From contig NC_014844.1 of NCBI RefSeq assembly GCF_000176915.2, positions 2,604,001-2,668,000 on the forward strand: a stretch of DNA of 64,000 nt, in the 5' to 3' direction. Under the pieces are notes generated by a model. It was given only the letters and a program-made list of their open reading frames with translations, was not told where the DNA came from and did no database searches. Both the position numbers and the translations under genes were made by a program. Within the stretch, counting starts at the first letter, position 1. Every line of letters starts with the position of its first letter. This DNA comes from Pseudodesulfovibrio aespoeensis Aspo-2 (GTDB taxonomy: Bacteria; Desulfobacterota; Desulfovibrionia; Desulfovibrionales; Desulfovibrionaceae). Positions 47,671 through 58,854 of this stretch are shown here, piece by piece.

Positions 47671-49215
47671 CTATTCCCACTCAATGGTGCTCGGCGGCTT
47701 GGACGAGATGTCCAGAACCACGCGGTTGACGCCCTTGACCTCGTTGATGATGCGGTTGGAGATGCGGGCCAAAAGCTCGCTGGGCAGCCGCGACCAATCC
47801 GCGGTCATGGCGTCCAGCGAATCGACGATGCGCAGGGCGATGACGTTCTCGTAGGTGCGGTCGTCGCCCATGACGCCCACAGTCTTCAGCGGCAGCAGCA
47901 CGGCAAACCCCTGCCACACCTTGCGATACCAGTCGGACGCCACCATCTCGTTCTGCACGATCCGGTCGGCCAGCCGCAAAATGGACAGCCGCTCGTCCGA
48001 GACCTCGCCGATGATGCGGATGGACAACCCCGGCCCGGGGAAGGGCTGTCGCCAGATGATGTGCTCGGGCAGGCCCAGTTCATAGGCGGCGCGGCGCACC
48101 TCGTCCTTGAAGAGTTCGCGTAGCGGCTCCACCAGCTTGAGGTGCATCTTCTCCGGCAGGCCGCCCACGTTGTGGTGGCTCTTGATGACCGCCGAGGGGC
48201 CCTTGAAGGATTCGGACTCGATCACGTCCGGGTACAGGGTGCCCTGGCCCAGGAACCTGACACCCTCAATGGCCTTGGCCTCGCGGTCGAACACGTCGAT
48301 GAAGGTGTAGCCGATGATCTTGCGCTTCTGCTCCGGGTCGGTCACGCCCACAAGCTTGTCCAGGAACTCACGCGAGGCGTCCACGAACTTGACGTTGAGG
48401 TCGAAATGCTCGGCCAGGAAGCCGACCACCTCCTCCTTCTCGCCCATGCGCAAAAGCCCGTTGTCCACGAAGATGCAGTGCAGGTTTCTGCCGATGGCCC
48501 GGTGCAGGAGCACGGCGGCCACGGTGGAGTCGATGCCGCCGGACAGGCCGAGCACGACCTTGGCGTCGCCCACCTGCTTCTTCAAGTCTTCGATGCAGGT
48601 ATCGACAAAGCTGGCCATGGACCATGTGGGCGTCAGCCCCGCCACCTTGAACAGGAAATTCTGGATGATGGTCGCGCCGTCGGTGGTGTGGGCCACCTCC
48701 GGGTGGAACTGGAGGGCGTAGAGTTTTCTGGCCGGGTCGCCCATGGCCGCGAATTCGATGGAGTCGGTCCTGCCCATGGTCACGAACCCCTGGGGCAGCG
48801 CCTCCACGCGGTCGCCGTGGGACATCCAGACCGTCAGGTTTTCCTTGTCCTCGATGCCCTCGAACAGGATGCAGTCGTTCAGGGCCTTGAACTGGGCGCG
48901 GCCATACTCGCGGTCGGTGGAGGCCACGACCCGCCCACCCATGTTGTGGGCCAGCAGTTGCATGCCGTAGCAGATGCCCAGCACCGGGACGCCCATCGCG
49001 AGATAATCCATGTTCAGGGCCGGGCAGCCGCCCTCAAGCACGCTCGACGGCCCGCCCGAGAGGATGAGCGCCGATGGCTTGAACGCCTTGACCCGCTCCG
49101 GGTCCACATTGCAGGGGTGGATTTCGGAGTAGATGCCCGCCTCGCGCACGCGGCGCGCGATGAGCTGGGTGAACTGGCTGCCGAAATCCAGGATGAGTAC
49201 TCGGTTGTTGTGCAT
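47671..49215 (-). CDS. guaA: GMP synthase (glutamine-hydrolysing)
   Basis: A 514-residue two-domain enzyme converting XMP to GMP. The GATase domain has [20 protein letters not shown] (catalytic Cys about 80) and FHPEVAHT (His/Glu about 171-173). The PP-loop is [20 protein letters not shown] (about 221-240), followed by [10 protein letters not shown] and the C-terminal dimer end [16 protein letters not shown]. Complete. It lies downstream of guaB in the same direction with a 65-bp gap, forming the usual guaBA pair. Confidence 0.97.
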   Translation of the reverse strand: MHNNRVLILDFGSQFTQLIARRVREAGIYSEIHPCNVDPERVKAFKPSALILSGGPSSVLEGGCPALNMDYLAMGVPVLGICYGMQLLAHNMGGRVVASTDREYGRAQFKALNDCILFEGIEDKENLTVWMSHGDRVEALPQGFVTMGRTDSIEFAAMGDPARKLYALQFHPEVAHTTDGATIIQNFLFKVAGLTPTWSMASFVDTCIEDLKKQVGDAKVVLGLSGGIDSTVAAVLLHRAIGRNLHCIFVDNGLLRMGEKEEVVGFLAEHFDLNVKFVDASREFLDKLVGVTDPEQKRKIIGYTFIDVFDREAKAIEGVRFLGQGTLYPDVIESESFKGPSAVIKSHHNVGGLPEKMHLKLVEPLRELFKDEVRRAAYELGLPEHIIWRQPFPGPGLSIRIIGEVSDERLSILRLADRIVQNEMVASDWYRKVWQGFAVLLPLKTVGVMGDDRTYENVIALRIVDSLDAMTADWSRLPSELLARISNRIINEVKGVNRVVLDISSKPPSTIEWE

Positions 49216-49280
49216 GTGTTTCTCTCTAATTCACATCAGCGGAAATGAAAAGGCGAAAACCCCTGGCGTATCGGACAGGC

Positions 49281-51518
<2,238 letters not shown>

Positions 51519-51526
<8 letters not shown>

Positions 51527-52313
51527 CGTCGCTCTCCCCAAGGTAGGCCTTGATCACTGCCGGGTTGTCGGCGATCTCGCGGGGAGTGCCGTCCGCGATC
51601 ATCCGTCCATAGTCGAGGACATAGATGCGGTCTGACATGGACATGACCATCTTCATGTCATGCTCAATGAGCATGATGGAGAGGGAGTACCGCTGCCGCA
51701 GGCCGACAATGAGCTCTTCGAGTTCGAGCGTCTCCTGGGGGTTCATGCCGGCGGCGGGCTCGTCGAGCAGCAGCAGGAAGGGGTCCGTGGCCAGGGCGCG
51801 GGCGATTTCCAGCCTGCGCTGCTTGCCGTAGGGCATGTTGGCCGAGCTCTCGTTGACGTATTGTTCAAGCCCGACAAGCCTGAGCAGTTCGTAGCTGCGG
51901 TCGATGACCGCCTGCTCTTCGGCGCGGGTGGCCTTGTTGCGCGAGATGGCACCCCAGACAGCCGAATGGGTCCGGCAGTGGGTGCCGATCATGACATTCT
52001 CAAGGGCAGTCATGGACGGAAACAGGCGGATGTTCTGAAAGGTCCGGGCCATGCCCAGCTCGGTGACCTTGTTGGGCTTCTTGCCGTTGATGCGCACAGG
52101 ATTGCCCGTGGCGCCGGGATCGACCAGCACGTCGCCGCTGGTGGGCGTGTAGATGCCGGTGATGCAGTTGAAGAAGGTGGTCTTGCCCGCGCCGTTGGGA
52201 CCGATAAGGGCCACTATCTCGTTTTGACGGACCACGAGATCAACATCGTCCAGGGCGCGGATGCCCCCAAAGTCCTTATCCACGGCCTTGACGTTGAGGA
52301 CCGGATTACTCAT
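51519..52313 (-). CDS. livG: Branched-chain amino-acid ABC transporter ATPase LivG
   Basis: A 264-residue ATPase from ATG 52313 (MSNPVLNVKAVDKDFGGIRA). Walker A LIGPNGAGKTTFFNCITGIY, the LivG-type insert KPNKVTELGMARTFQNIRLF, signature MPYGKQRRLEIARALATDP and Walker B LLLLDEPAAGMNPQE are all present. It overlaps livM by 8 bp and livF by 8 bp, a compact operon. Confidence 0.96.
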
Positions 52314-53598
52314 GGGCCGCCCCCGCGCCATTGGTGGCTGTGTAGGTGTAGACCTTGCGCTTGGCGCTGATCAGCCCCTGGGGCCTGAAGACCATGACCA
52401 GGACCATGATGGCCCCGAACAGGAGCATGCGGAACTCGGCGAACTCGCGCAGGTATTCCGGCACGAGGATGAGGATGATCGCTCCGGCGATGACGCCCCG
52501 GATGGAGCCCATGCCGCCGATGACCACGATGGACAGGATCATGGCCGACTCCCAGAAGGTGAAGGAGGCGGGGTTGATGAAGGTGGTCTTGGCCGCGAAC
52601 ACGACCCCGGCCATGCCCGCCCAGGTGGCACCCAGGGCAAAGGCGAGGAGCTTGGTCTTGACCTTGTCGATGCCCATGGCCTGACAGGCTATCTCGTCCT
52701 CGCGCAGGGCGAGCCAGGCGCGGCCAATGCGCGAGTTCTGGAGCCGGTTGACGCTGAAGATGGTCAGGATCAGCAGGCCGATCATGATATAATACATGTA
52801 AATGGTCGAGTCGCTGATGGTCATCTTCATGCCGAAGAAGCCGGGCCGGGAGATGTTCGATATGCCCGAAGGCCCCATGGTCACATCGCCCCAGTTCTCA
52901 AGCACCAGACGGATGATCTCGCCGAAACCCAGCGTGACGATGGCCAGATAGTCGCCGCGCAGGCGCAGCACGGGAAAGCCGAGGATCACACCAAGGATGG
53001 TGCCAAGCGCCGCGCCAATGGGCAGCATGAACCAGAAGCCGATGTCCCAGTGCATGTTGCACAGGGCGTAGGCGTAGGCACCGACAGCGTAGAAGGCCAC
53101 ATAGCCGAGATCAAGCAGCCCGGCCAGCCCCACCACGATGTTCAGGCCCAGCCCGAGCACGATGTAGACCAGGCAGGAGATCATGATGTTGGTCTGGTAG
53201 AGGTCGAAGACCTGGGGGTAGAGCCCTGCCAGCAGGGCGACGACTCCGAGGGCCGCGAACTTCAGGACGGGATGGGACTGGATTGTGGTCAAAAGCCGCG
53301 CCGACGGAGTTTCCTCGTGGTCCTTGTCCAGCTTGAGCTCCTTGCGGGCCAGCAGCCAGCGCCAGACAAAGGAGCCAAGGAAGATGGCCACGGCGATGTA
53401 GGCCATGTTCTCCCAGCGCCAGACAATGGTGTTCTCGATGGTGTTGACCCTGATGACCAGGATCGGAAAGGTCAGAAAGGCGAACCAGACCGCGGCGAGC
53501 GCCGATTTCCGCACGGCCTGGGCGATGCTGTCGCACCCGGCTGACAGGAAGAAGCGCCCCATCCCCTGCTGACCCGTTTCATTGATTGCGTTGCTCAC
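52306..53598 (-). CDS. livM: Branched-chain amino-acid ABC transporter permease LivM
   Basis: A 430-residue permease. The start chosen is GTG 53598 (VSNAINETGQQ) with AAGGAA upstream; an upstream ATG at 53619 would overlap that site. The N-terminal 120 residues hold extra membrane helices and a cytoplasmic linker; the BPD_transp_2 core is clear from about 130 (LGLNIVVGLAGLLDLGYVAF, then FGEIIRLVLENWGDVTMGPS). Eight or more membrane segments. Pairs with LivH. Confidence 0.94.
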   Translation of the reverse strand: MSNAINETGQQGMGRFFLSAGCDSIAQAVRKSALAAVWFAFLTFPILVIRVNTIENTIVWRWENMAYIAVAIFLGSFVWRWLLARKELKLDKDHEETPSARLLTTIQSHPVLKFAALGVVALLAGLYPQVFDLYQTNIMISCLVYIVLGLGLNIVVGLAGLLDLGYVAFYAVGAYAYALCNMHWDIGFWFMLPIGAALGTILGVILGFPVLRLRGDYLAIVTLGFGEIIRLVLENWGDVTMGPSGISNISRPGFFGMKMTISDSTIYMYYIMIGLLILTIFSVNRLQNSRIGRAWLALREDEIACQAMGIDKVKTKLLAFALGATWAGMAGVVFAAKTTFINPASFTFWESAMILSIVVIGGMGSIRGVIAGAIILILVPEYLREFAEFRMLLFGAIMVLVMVFRPQGLISAKRKVYTYTATNGAGAAHE

Positions 53599-53647
53599 GA
53601 TATATTCCTTGTAAGGCAAGGCGGCATGCGCCGCAGTGAATGCTTGA

Positions 53648-54550
53648 TTACACCTTCTGGGTCTTTTCCTTGCCCATGATGCCTGCGGGCCTGAATATCA
53701 GGATGAGCACGAGCAGGCAGAACGCGAACACGTCCTCGTAATCCGAGGAAACGTAGCCGGTGGCAAAGGCCTCGGTCAATCCGAGCACCAGCGCGCCGAG
53801 CATGGCACCGGGGATGGAGCCGATGCCGCCCAGCACTGCGGCGGTGAACGCCTTGATGCCCGCGATGAACCCGATGAAGTAGTTGATCTGTCCAACATGG
53901 GAGGCGATGAGCACCCCGCCGACCGCGGCCAGACTCGACCCGATGATGAAGGTGGCCGAGATGACCATATCGACGTTGACGCCGACCAGCATGGCCATCT
54001 TGCGGTTCTGGGCCGTGGCGCGCATGGCCTTGCCCAGCTTGGTGAACTTGATGAACAGGGTCAGCCCGATGCAGACCGTGACCGTGGCCACGACGATGAC
54101 CAGCTCGGACGAGTTCATGATGGACCCAAAGGGTTTCATGAAGTCGAACTGGGGGGTGAGCGCGGGGAAGGGAAGAAAATCGGAGGTCTGGGAGAGCATG
54201 ACATAGTTCTGCAGGAAGATGGACATGCCGATGGCCGAGATGAGCGGCGAGAGGCGCTGCGCGCCGCGCAGCGGCTTGTAGGCGACCTTCTCCACGGTGT
54301 AGCCGTAGGCGGCTGCCCAGAGAACGGCGCAGACAAGGGCTATGGCCAGGATGGAGGCTGCCGGGAACCCCAGAGCGGTGAGCACTCCGGCCACGATCAA
54401 CCCGGTGAACGCGCCTATCATGTATATCTCGCCATGGGCGAAGTTGATAAGCTCGATGATCCCGTAGACCATGGTGTAGCCCAGGGCGATGAGCGCGTAG
54501 ATGCTGCCCCGGGTCAGCCCACCGAAAAGCAGTTCCAGAAAATATTCCAT
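53648..54550 (-). CDS. livH: Branched-chain amino-acid ABC transporter permease LivH
   Basis: A 300-residue permease with eight predicted membrane segments. It starts MEYFLELLFGGLTRGSIYAL, has LGYTMVYGIIELINFAHGEI (family motif, about 24-43) and ends GALVLGLTEAFATGYVSSDY ... ILIFRPAGIMGKEKTQKV. A hairpin between livK and this gene likely lowers expression of the membrane part relative to the binding protein. Confidence 0.96.
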   Translation of the reverse strand: MEYFLELLFGGLTRGSIYALIALGYTMVYGIIELINFAHGEIYMIGAFTGLIVAGVLTALGFPAASILAIALVCAVLWAAAYGYTVEKVAYKPLRGAQRLSPLISAIGMSIFLQNYVMLSQTSDFLPFPALTPQFDFMKPFGSIMNSSELVIVVATVTVCIGLTLFIKFTKLGKAMRATAQNRKMAMLVGVNVDMVISATFIIGSSLAAVGGVLIASHVGQINYFIGFIAGIKAFTAAVLGGIGSIPGAMLGALVLGLTEAFATGYVSSDYEDVFAFCLLVLILIFRPAGIMGKEKTQKV

Positions 54551-54579
54551 TGGATACTGGTCCTATAGGTTAAATAACG

Positions 54580-54609
54580 CCAGGGGACAGGCGCTAGCCT
54601 GTCCCCTGG
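54580..54609 (-). terminator. Attenuator-like hairpin between livK and livH
   Basis: CCAGGGGACAGGC and GCCTGTCCCCTGG form a perfect 13-bp stem with loop GCTA. The minus-strand tail is CGTTATTTAA, a partial U-tract. Placed between the binding-protein gene and the permease genes, it should give more binding protein than permease. Confidence 0.72.
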
Positions 54610-54633
54610 GCAAATGCAACTGGGTATCTCTAA

Positions 54634-55800
54634 CTACTTGATTTCCACGTACTTGCCGCTCTGCACCTGGTAGACGGCAAAGCCCACGCCCTCGGCGTCG
54701 CCCTTGGCGTCGAACTTGACGGAGCCGACAGCGGTGTCCACATACTGGGTGCGCAGGGCTTCGGTGACCTTGTCGTAGTCGGTGGAACCGGCATTCTCGA
54801 CAGCCTTGAGCAGGGCCAGGGCCGCAGAGTAGGCCTCGGGGAAGAACGGACCGGGATCAGTGCCGAACTCGGCCTTGTGAGCGGCCACGGCCTCCTGGTA
54901 GACCGGGTTGGTGGAGAAGTCCATGGGGCCGGTGGCGTAAACGCCTTCGGCGTACTCGCCGGCAACCTTGATGAAGGTGTCGTCCTTCACGCCGTCGTCA
55001 GACAGGAAGGGAATGGTGATCTCCTTCTTGCGCATGCCGGAGACGATCTTGGAGGCCTCGGGGTGGTAGCCGCCGAAGATGACGCCCTGGGCGCCGGAGC
55101 TCTTGATCTTCTGGACAACCGCGGAATAGTCCACAGCGCCGGGGGTCACGCCCTCGAACAGGACCACTTCCATGCCCTCTTCGGCCTCGATGAACTCCTT
55201 GCAGAAGGTGGCAAAACCCTTGCCGTAGTCGCCCTTGTCGTGAATGACGGCGAGCTTGGTCAGGCCCAACCCCTTGGCAAAGGCCACTTCAAGCGCGGCC
55301 TGCGCATCGTCCGGGGCGATGGTGCGGAAAAAGTTCGGGTACTCGCCGGACTGGGTCAGGGGCGGGTTGGTGGCCGAGGGGGACATGAGCACGATCTTGG
55401 ATTCGAGGTAGATGGGCAGCGCAGCCTTGGTGGCACCGGAGCAGATGTGACCGAGCACGATCTTGACCCCGTCGGAAACCATCTTGGTGGCGGCGTTGGT
55501 GGCCAGCTCGGGCTTGCACTGGTCGTCCTGGGCGACCACTTCCACGGTCATGCCGTTGACGCCGCCAGCGGCGTTGACCTTGGCGGCCACCAGCTTGGCG
55601 GCGTTGACGCTGGGCAGGCCGTAGGAGGCCAGGTCGCCGGAGTGGGCACCGGCCACGCCGAGGACCAGCTTGGCAGCCGGGGCGACTTCGCCGGTCTGGA
55701 CGTCAGCTTTTTCATCGGCCTTTTTCTCTTCGGCGCTGCAGGCCGCCAGCATGGCGGCCATGACCAGGCACAGCACGATCAGATGCAGTTTAGTGCGCAT
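54634..55800 (-). CDS. livK: Branched-chain amino-acid binding protein, lipoprotein
   Basis: A 388-residue periplasmic binding protein of type I. The signal MRTKLHLIVLCLVMAAMLAA ends in lipobox LAAC (Cys 21), unusual compared with soluble E. coli LivJ/K but common in other phyla. The core has LGVAGAHSGDLASYGLPSVN (about 49-68), GVKIVLGHICSGATKAALPI, VLMSPSATNPPLTQSGEYPN and FDPGPFFPEAYSAALALLK-type ends. It captures the amino acid for LivHMGF. Confidence 0.93.
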   Translation of the reverse strand: MRTKLHLIVLCLVMAAMLAACSAEEKKADEKADVQTGEVAPAAKLVLGVAGAHSGDLASYGLPSVNAAKLVAAKVNAAGGVNGMTVEVVAQDDQCKPELATNAATKMVSDGVKIVLGHICSGATKAALPIYLESKIVLMSPSATNPPLTQSGEYPNFFRTIAPDDAQAALEVAFAKGLGLTKLAVIHDKGDYGKGFATFCKEFIEAEEGMEVVLFEGVTPGAVDYSAVVQKIKSSGAQGVIFGGYHPEASKIVSGMRKKEITIPFLSDDGVKDDTFIKVAGEYAEGVYATGPMDFSTNPVYQEAVAAHKAEFGTDPGPFFPEAYSAALALLKAVENAGSTDYDKVTEALRTQYVDTAVGSVKFDAKGDAEGVGFAVYQVQSGKYVEIK

Positions 55801-55916
55801 ACTTCCTCTCCTCGATAGTATAAGTTTTCACAGCAACACACTGTTCCGTAACAACATTTTCAGCCAATGCAAGCGATCCCCCCGGATGACCGGCAGGGCT
55901 CTCGGCTGAATGTGAC

Positions 55917-55944
55917 ATTGTAGTTATTTCCCGAATCCTGTCAA
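55917..55944 (-). promoter_or_regulatory. livK promoter
   Basis: On the minus strand: TTGACA, 16 bp, TACAAT. A near-consensus sigma-70 promoter about 115 bp upstream of the livK start, with a roughly 105-base leader. The leader has no obvious riboswitch. Confidence 0.75.
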
Positions 55945-55995
55945 TAGGATAACGCTCCACTGGACGACTGACAACAGCCCGGTTTTCATGAATTT

Positions 55996-56607
55996 TTATT
56001 TTTCGAGTTCCTGTTTCGCCAGCCTGATCATCTCGGCATCATCGTGTTCCAGCTCCAGCACCTTTTCGAAGTATCTTCTGGCTTCGTCCGGTTTCTCAAA
56101 ATAATGTTTAAAAATGACCCCCAGATTGAACAAGGCTAGCGTGTCGTCCGGTTTGACGGCCAGTATCTCGTCATAGGCCGCGGACGCCTTGACATAATCC
56201 TCCTGGCTGAACCGGGCGATACCAATGCCCTTGAGCACGTCCACATTGCCGGGGCTGAGTTGGTTGGCCCGCTCAAGCGGCTCCAGGGCGCGGTCCCAGG
56301 CGCGCATCATGAGAAACGAGTTGCCAAGGCCGATCAGGGCGTCCACATCGTCGGGATTGGCTTCGACCTGGGCCATGTACTCCTTGATCCGGGCCATGTT
56401 GCCGCCCATCTGCTCCATGCCGGGCGGCATGGTTCCCTCGCCGCTCCCGTCGTTCCCGGAGTTCATGGAAGCGGGCTGGCGGGCCATGACCACCAGATTC
56501 GGGTTGTTCAACCGGTAGGCAAAACTGGTGATGAACATGGCGGCCACGCCGACGAAAATCAGGGAAACGACCGCATTGCGGCCAAAGTCATGGTTAGCTG
56601 CGGTCAT
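55996..56607 (-). CDS. TPR protein of cytochrome c maturation (CcmI-like)
   Basis: A 203-residue protein from ATG 56607. One membrane helix (about 13-33, AVVSLIFVGVAAMFITSFAY), a Met/Gly-rich linker, then three or four TPR units (about 80-200: DVDALIGLGNSFLMMRAWDR, NVDVLKGIGIARFSQEDYVK, DTLALFNLGVIFKHYFEKPD). It should hold apocytochromes for haem attachment, as CcmI/NrfG do. It overlaps the CcmD-like gene by 14 bp and ends the ccm operon. Confidence 0.8.
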   Translation of the reverse strand: MTAANHDFGRNAVVSLIFVGVAAMFITSFAYRLNNPNLVVMARQPASMNSGNDGSGEGTMPPGMEQMGGNMARIKEYMAQVEANPDDVDALIGLGNSFLMMRAWDRALEPLERANQLSPGNVDVLKGIGIARFSQEDYVKASAAYDEILAVKPDDTLALFNLGVIFKHYFEKPDEARRYFEKVLELEHDDAEMIRLAKQELEK

Positions 56608-56746
56608 TGTCGCCACCTCCGAGCAGCTCCAGCTGGTGCATGCGTTTCTCCAGTTCGCCTGCCCGCAGGGACAGGAAGACAAGGTATCCGGTCACGCCGA
56701 GCCAGACCGCGCAGTTTGCCAGGAAGAGATATGTTGTTGCGGACAT
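56594..56746 (-). CDS. ccmD: CcmD-like small membrane protein
   Basis: A 50-residue protein: MSATTYLFLANCAVWLGVTG with one helix to about residue 27 (LVFLSLRAGELEKRM), then a basic/acidic tail, the CcmD pattern. CcmD holds the CcmABC complex and helps release haem-CcmE. AAAGGAG precedes the ATG. It sits between ccmC and the TPR gene, as expected. Confidence 0.85.
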   Translation of the reverse strand: MSATTYLFLANCAVWLGVTGYLVFLSLRAGELEKRMHQLELLGGGDNDRS

Positions 56747-56799
56747 TGCGTCTCCTTTATCTATGTTTTTCAGTGTCAGCGCGGGGGAAGCGCCAAGGC

Positions 56800-57465
56800 C
56801 TAGGCCTCGTCGTCCCAGACGAGCATGGCCTCGAGCCGGGCCAGCAGGGACAATTGCCTGATCCGGGTCAGGAGCAGCCCCCCCCAAAGGAAGCCGAAAG
56901 CAATGAGCCCGGCAAAGACCGTGTGCCACATGCGCGGGGCCATGCCCGAACTCTCACGGGCCACCCCGTCGGGATGGGCGCTGCCCCAGAGCTTGGCCGC
57001 AAAGAAGACCAGCGGCACATCCAGAAAGGCCACTATACCGAGCACGGCGCAGACCAGCGCCTTGCGCTCGCGGCCCATGGGCGTGGACCTGAGCACCAGA
57101 TACCCCGCGTAGACATACCACATGATCAGCGCGGTGGTCAGCTTGGGATCCCATATCCACCAATGGCCCCACTCGGCCCTGGCCCAGGTCGAACCCGTGA
57201 CCAGGCTCAAGGTGGCGAACAGCACGCCCAGCTCGGCGGCGGCCCCGGCCACGCGGTCATACGCGGGGTCGCGTCTGAAGAGATAGAGCAGCGACGACGC
57301 GAAGACCACGAAGAAACTCGCCAGCGCCCACCAGGAACACGGCAGATGCATGTAGAATATCTTCTGCACCGGCCCGGACTGCGCCACAGGCGCGTAGAAC
57401 CAGATCATGGACTGGTGCGCGAGCAGGGCCGCGACGGCCAGTGCGGCCAGGACTCTCACTTTCAT
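56800..57465 (-). CDS. ccmC: Haem exporter subunit CcmC
   Basis: A 221-residue membrane protein, six helices, from ATG 57465. It carries the tryptophan-rich haem-handling motif TWARAEWGHWWIWDPKLTTA (about 113-132) and His ligands in the flanking loops (FYMHLPCSWWALASF near 56; MWHTVFAGLIAFGFLWGG near 180). It loads haem on CcmE. Complete; the last 15 residues are charged. Confidence 0.94.
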   Translation of the reverse strand: MKVRVLAALAVAALLAHQSMIWFYAPVAQSGPVQKIFYMHLPCSWWALASFFVVFASSLLYLFRRDPAYDRVAGAAAELGVLFATLSLVTGSTWARAEWGHWWIWDPKLTTALIMWYVYAGYLVLRSTPMGRERKALVCAVLGIVAFLDVPLVFFAAKLWGSAHPDGVARESSGMAPRMWHTVFAGLIAFGFLWGGLLLTRIRQLSLLARLEAMLVWDDEA

Positions 57466-57511
57466 TGGCAACTCCGATGGATCACGGACCAGGAACATTC
57501 TCGTGGCATGG

Positions 57512-58189
57512 CTACTCCTCCCCGCTGTAGACAAAGGGGAAGAGAAACAGCCCGGCCCCGGCAAACAGCGCGTCAAAGGCGAGGATCAGGCCGAGCCAGC
57601 TTCCGGGCTCACCCACAGGGTCTGGCGAAAAGCACATGGCGAACAGGGTGATGCCCGACAAAAGTACGGGCAGCAACAGCGGAAAGACGATGACCGAGAG
57701 CAGCGACTCCCTGGCCGCCTGCCCCTGCGAGAGCGCGCCGAGCAGCGCGCCGATGATGACCAGCCCGATGTCCGCGCCCACCAGAGTCACGCCCAGGAGC
57801 CACCACGGACCGTGGATGGCCTGACCCAGAAAGGCCACTGTGGCCGGGAGAAACACCAGTTGCGACACCAGCAGCAGACACAGCCCGGCCACGCCCTTGC
57901 CGATCCAGACGGCGTGGACCGGGGCGGGCGACGACAGGATGCCCACCCGCGCGCCGTTGGCCTCCTCGATGGCAAAAAGGTCGTTGAAGACCAGCACCAG
58001 CCCGAAGGCCGAGGCCAGCCAGAAGATGGCCCCGGCGGCCTGGGCTGAAATGACCCCGCCGACCGGCTTGGACAGGCTGAAGAGAAAGATGAGCAGCAGC
58101 CCGAGGAGCACGGCCTGCACCAGCCCCTGCCCGCCGGACACGGAGAGCTTCAGGTCCTTGGCGGCCATGGCTGCGGATCGTTTCAGCAT
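57512..58189 (-). CDS. ccmB: CcmB, ABC permease of cytochrome c maturation
   Basis: A 225-residue membrane protein with six hydrophobic segments. Family features: AAMAAKDLKLSVSGGQGLVQ at the start, FGLVLVFNDLFAIEEANGAR and LSVIVFPLLLPVLLSGITLF near residue 170. Partner of CcmA in the ATPase that frees haem-CcmE. It overlaps ccmA by 7 bp and is followed by ccmC after 46 bp. Confidence 0.93.
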   Translation of the reverse strand: MLKRSAAMAAKDLKLSVSGGQGLVQAVLLGLLLIFLFSLSKPVGGVISAQAAGAIFWLASAFGLVLVFNDLFAIEEANGARVGILSSPAPVHAVWIGKGVAGLCLLLVSQLVFLPATVAFLGQAIHGPWWLLGVTLVGADIGLVIIGALLGALSQGQAARESLLSVIVFPLLLPVLLSGITLFAMCFSPDPVGEPGSWLGLILAFDALFAGAGLFLFPFVYSGEE

Positions 58190-58854
58190 GCCTCGGCCTC
58201 CATGGCGTAGTCGGCGGCGGGTCCGCAGTACTCGACCCTGCGCCCGCCCAGGGCGAGGACCGTGTCGGCCAGGGCCGTGTCCTCGCGTACATGGTGGCTG
58301 ATCCAGACCACGCCCGTGCCCCGGTCGCGCAGCCCGGCGATCTCGCGCCGCAGCAGGGCCAGGGAGCGCGGGTCAAGCCCGGTGCCCGGCTCGTCCAGAA
58401 AGAGCAGCGACGGCTCCACCAGATAGACCCGGGCCAGATTGAGCCGCTGGGCCATGCCGCGCGAGAATGACCCGGCCTTTTCCTCTGCCGCCCGCTCCAG
58501 GCCCACCCGGGCCAGCAGGGCCAGCAGCGCGTCGCGCGACGGATTCAGGCCGTACATGGTCCCCCAGAAGCCAAGATTGGCCAGGGCGGTCATGCCGGGA
58601 TAGATGAAGGTGGCGTGGCCGAGATAGGCCATGCGCTCCGGCTGAACGTGCAGGACCACCTCGCCCGCCGACGGCCTGGAAAGCCCGGCCATCATGCGCA
58701 TGAGAGTGGATTTGCCCGCGCCGTTGGGCCCGGCCACCAGCATGATCTCGCCGGCGCGGACCTCGCAGGAAACCTCCTTGAAGACGAGCTTGCTGCCAAA
58801 GAACTTGGCCGCCCGCTTCACGGTCAGGAGCGTTTCGCCACCAGCCGGGACCAT
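58183..58854 (-). CDS. ccmA: CcmA, ATPase of cytochrome c maturation
   Basis: A 223-residue ABC ATPase from ATG 58854, sharing a base with the ccmF stop (TAATG). Walker A VAGPNGAGKSTLMRMMAG (about 39-48), signature SFSRGMAQRLNLARVYLVEP (about 135) and Walker B LLFLDEPGTGLDPRS (about 157) are present. Together with CcmB and CcmC it forms the haem-release complex. Confidence 0.94.
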   Translation of the reverse strand: MVPAGGETLLTVKRAAKFFGSKLVFKEVSCEVRAGEIMLVAGPNGAGKSTLMRMMAGLSRPSAGEVVLHVQPERMAYLGHATFIYPGMTALANLGFWGTMYGLNPSRDALLALLARVGLERAAEEKAGSFSRGMAQRLNLARVYLVEPSLLFLDEPGTGLDPRSLALLRREIAGLRDRGTGVVWISHHVREDTALADTVLALGGRRVEYCGPAADYAMEAEAC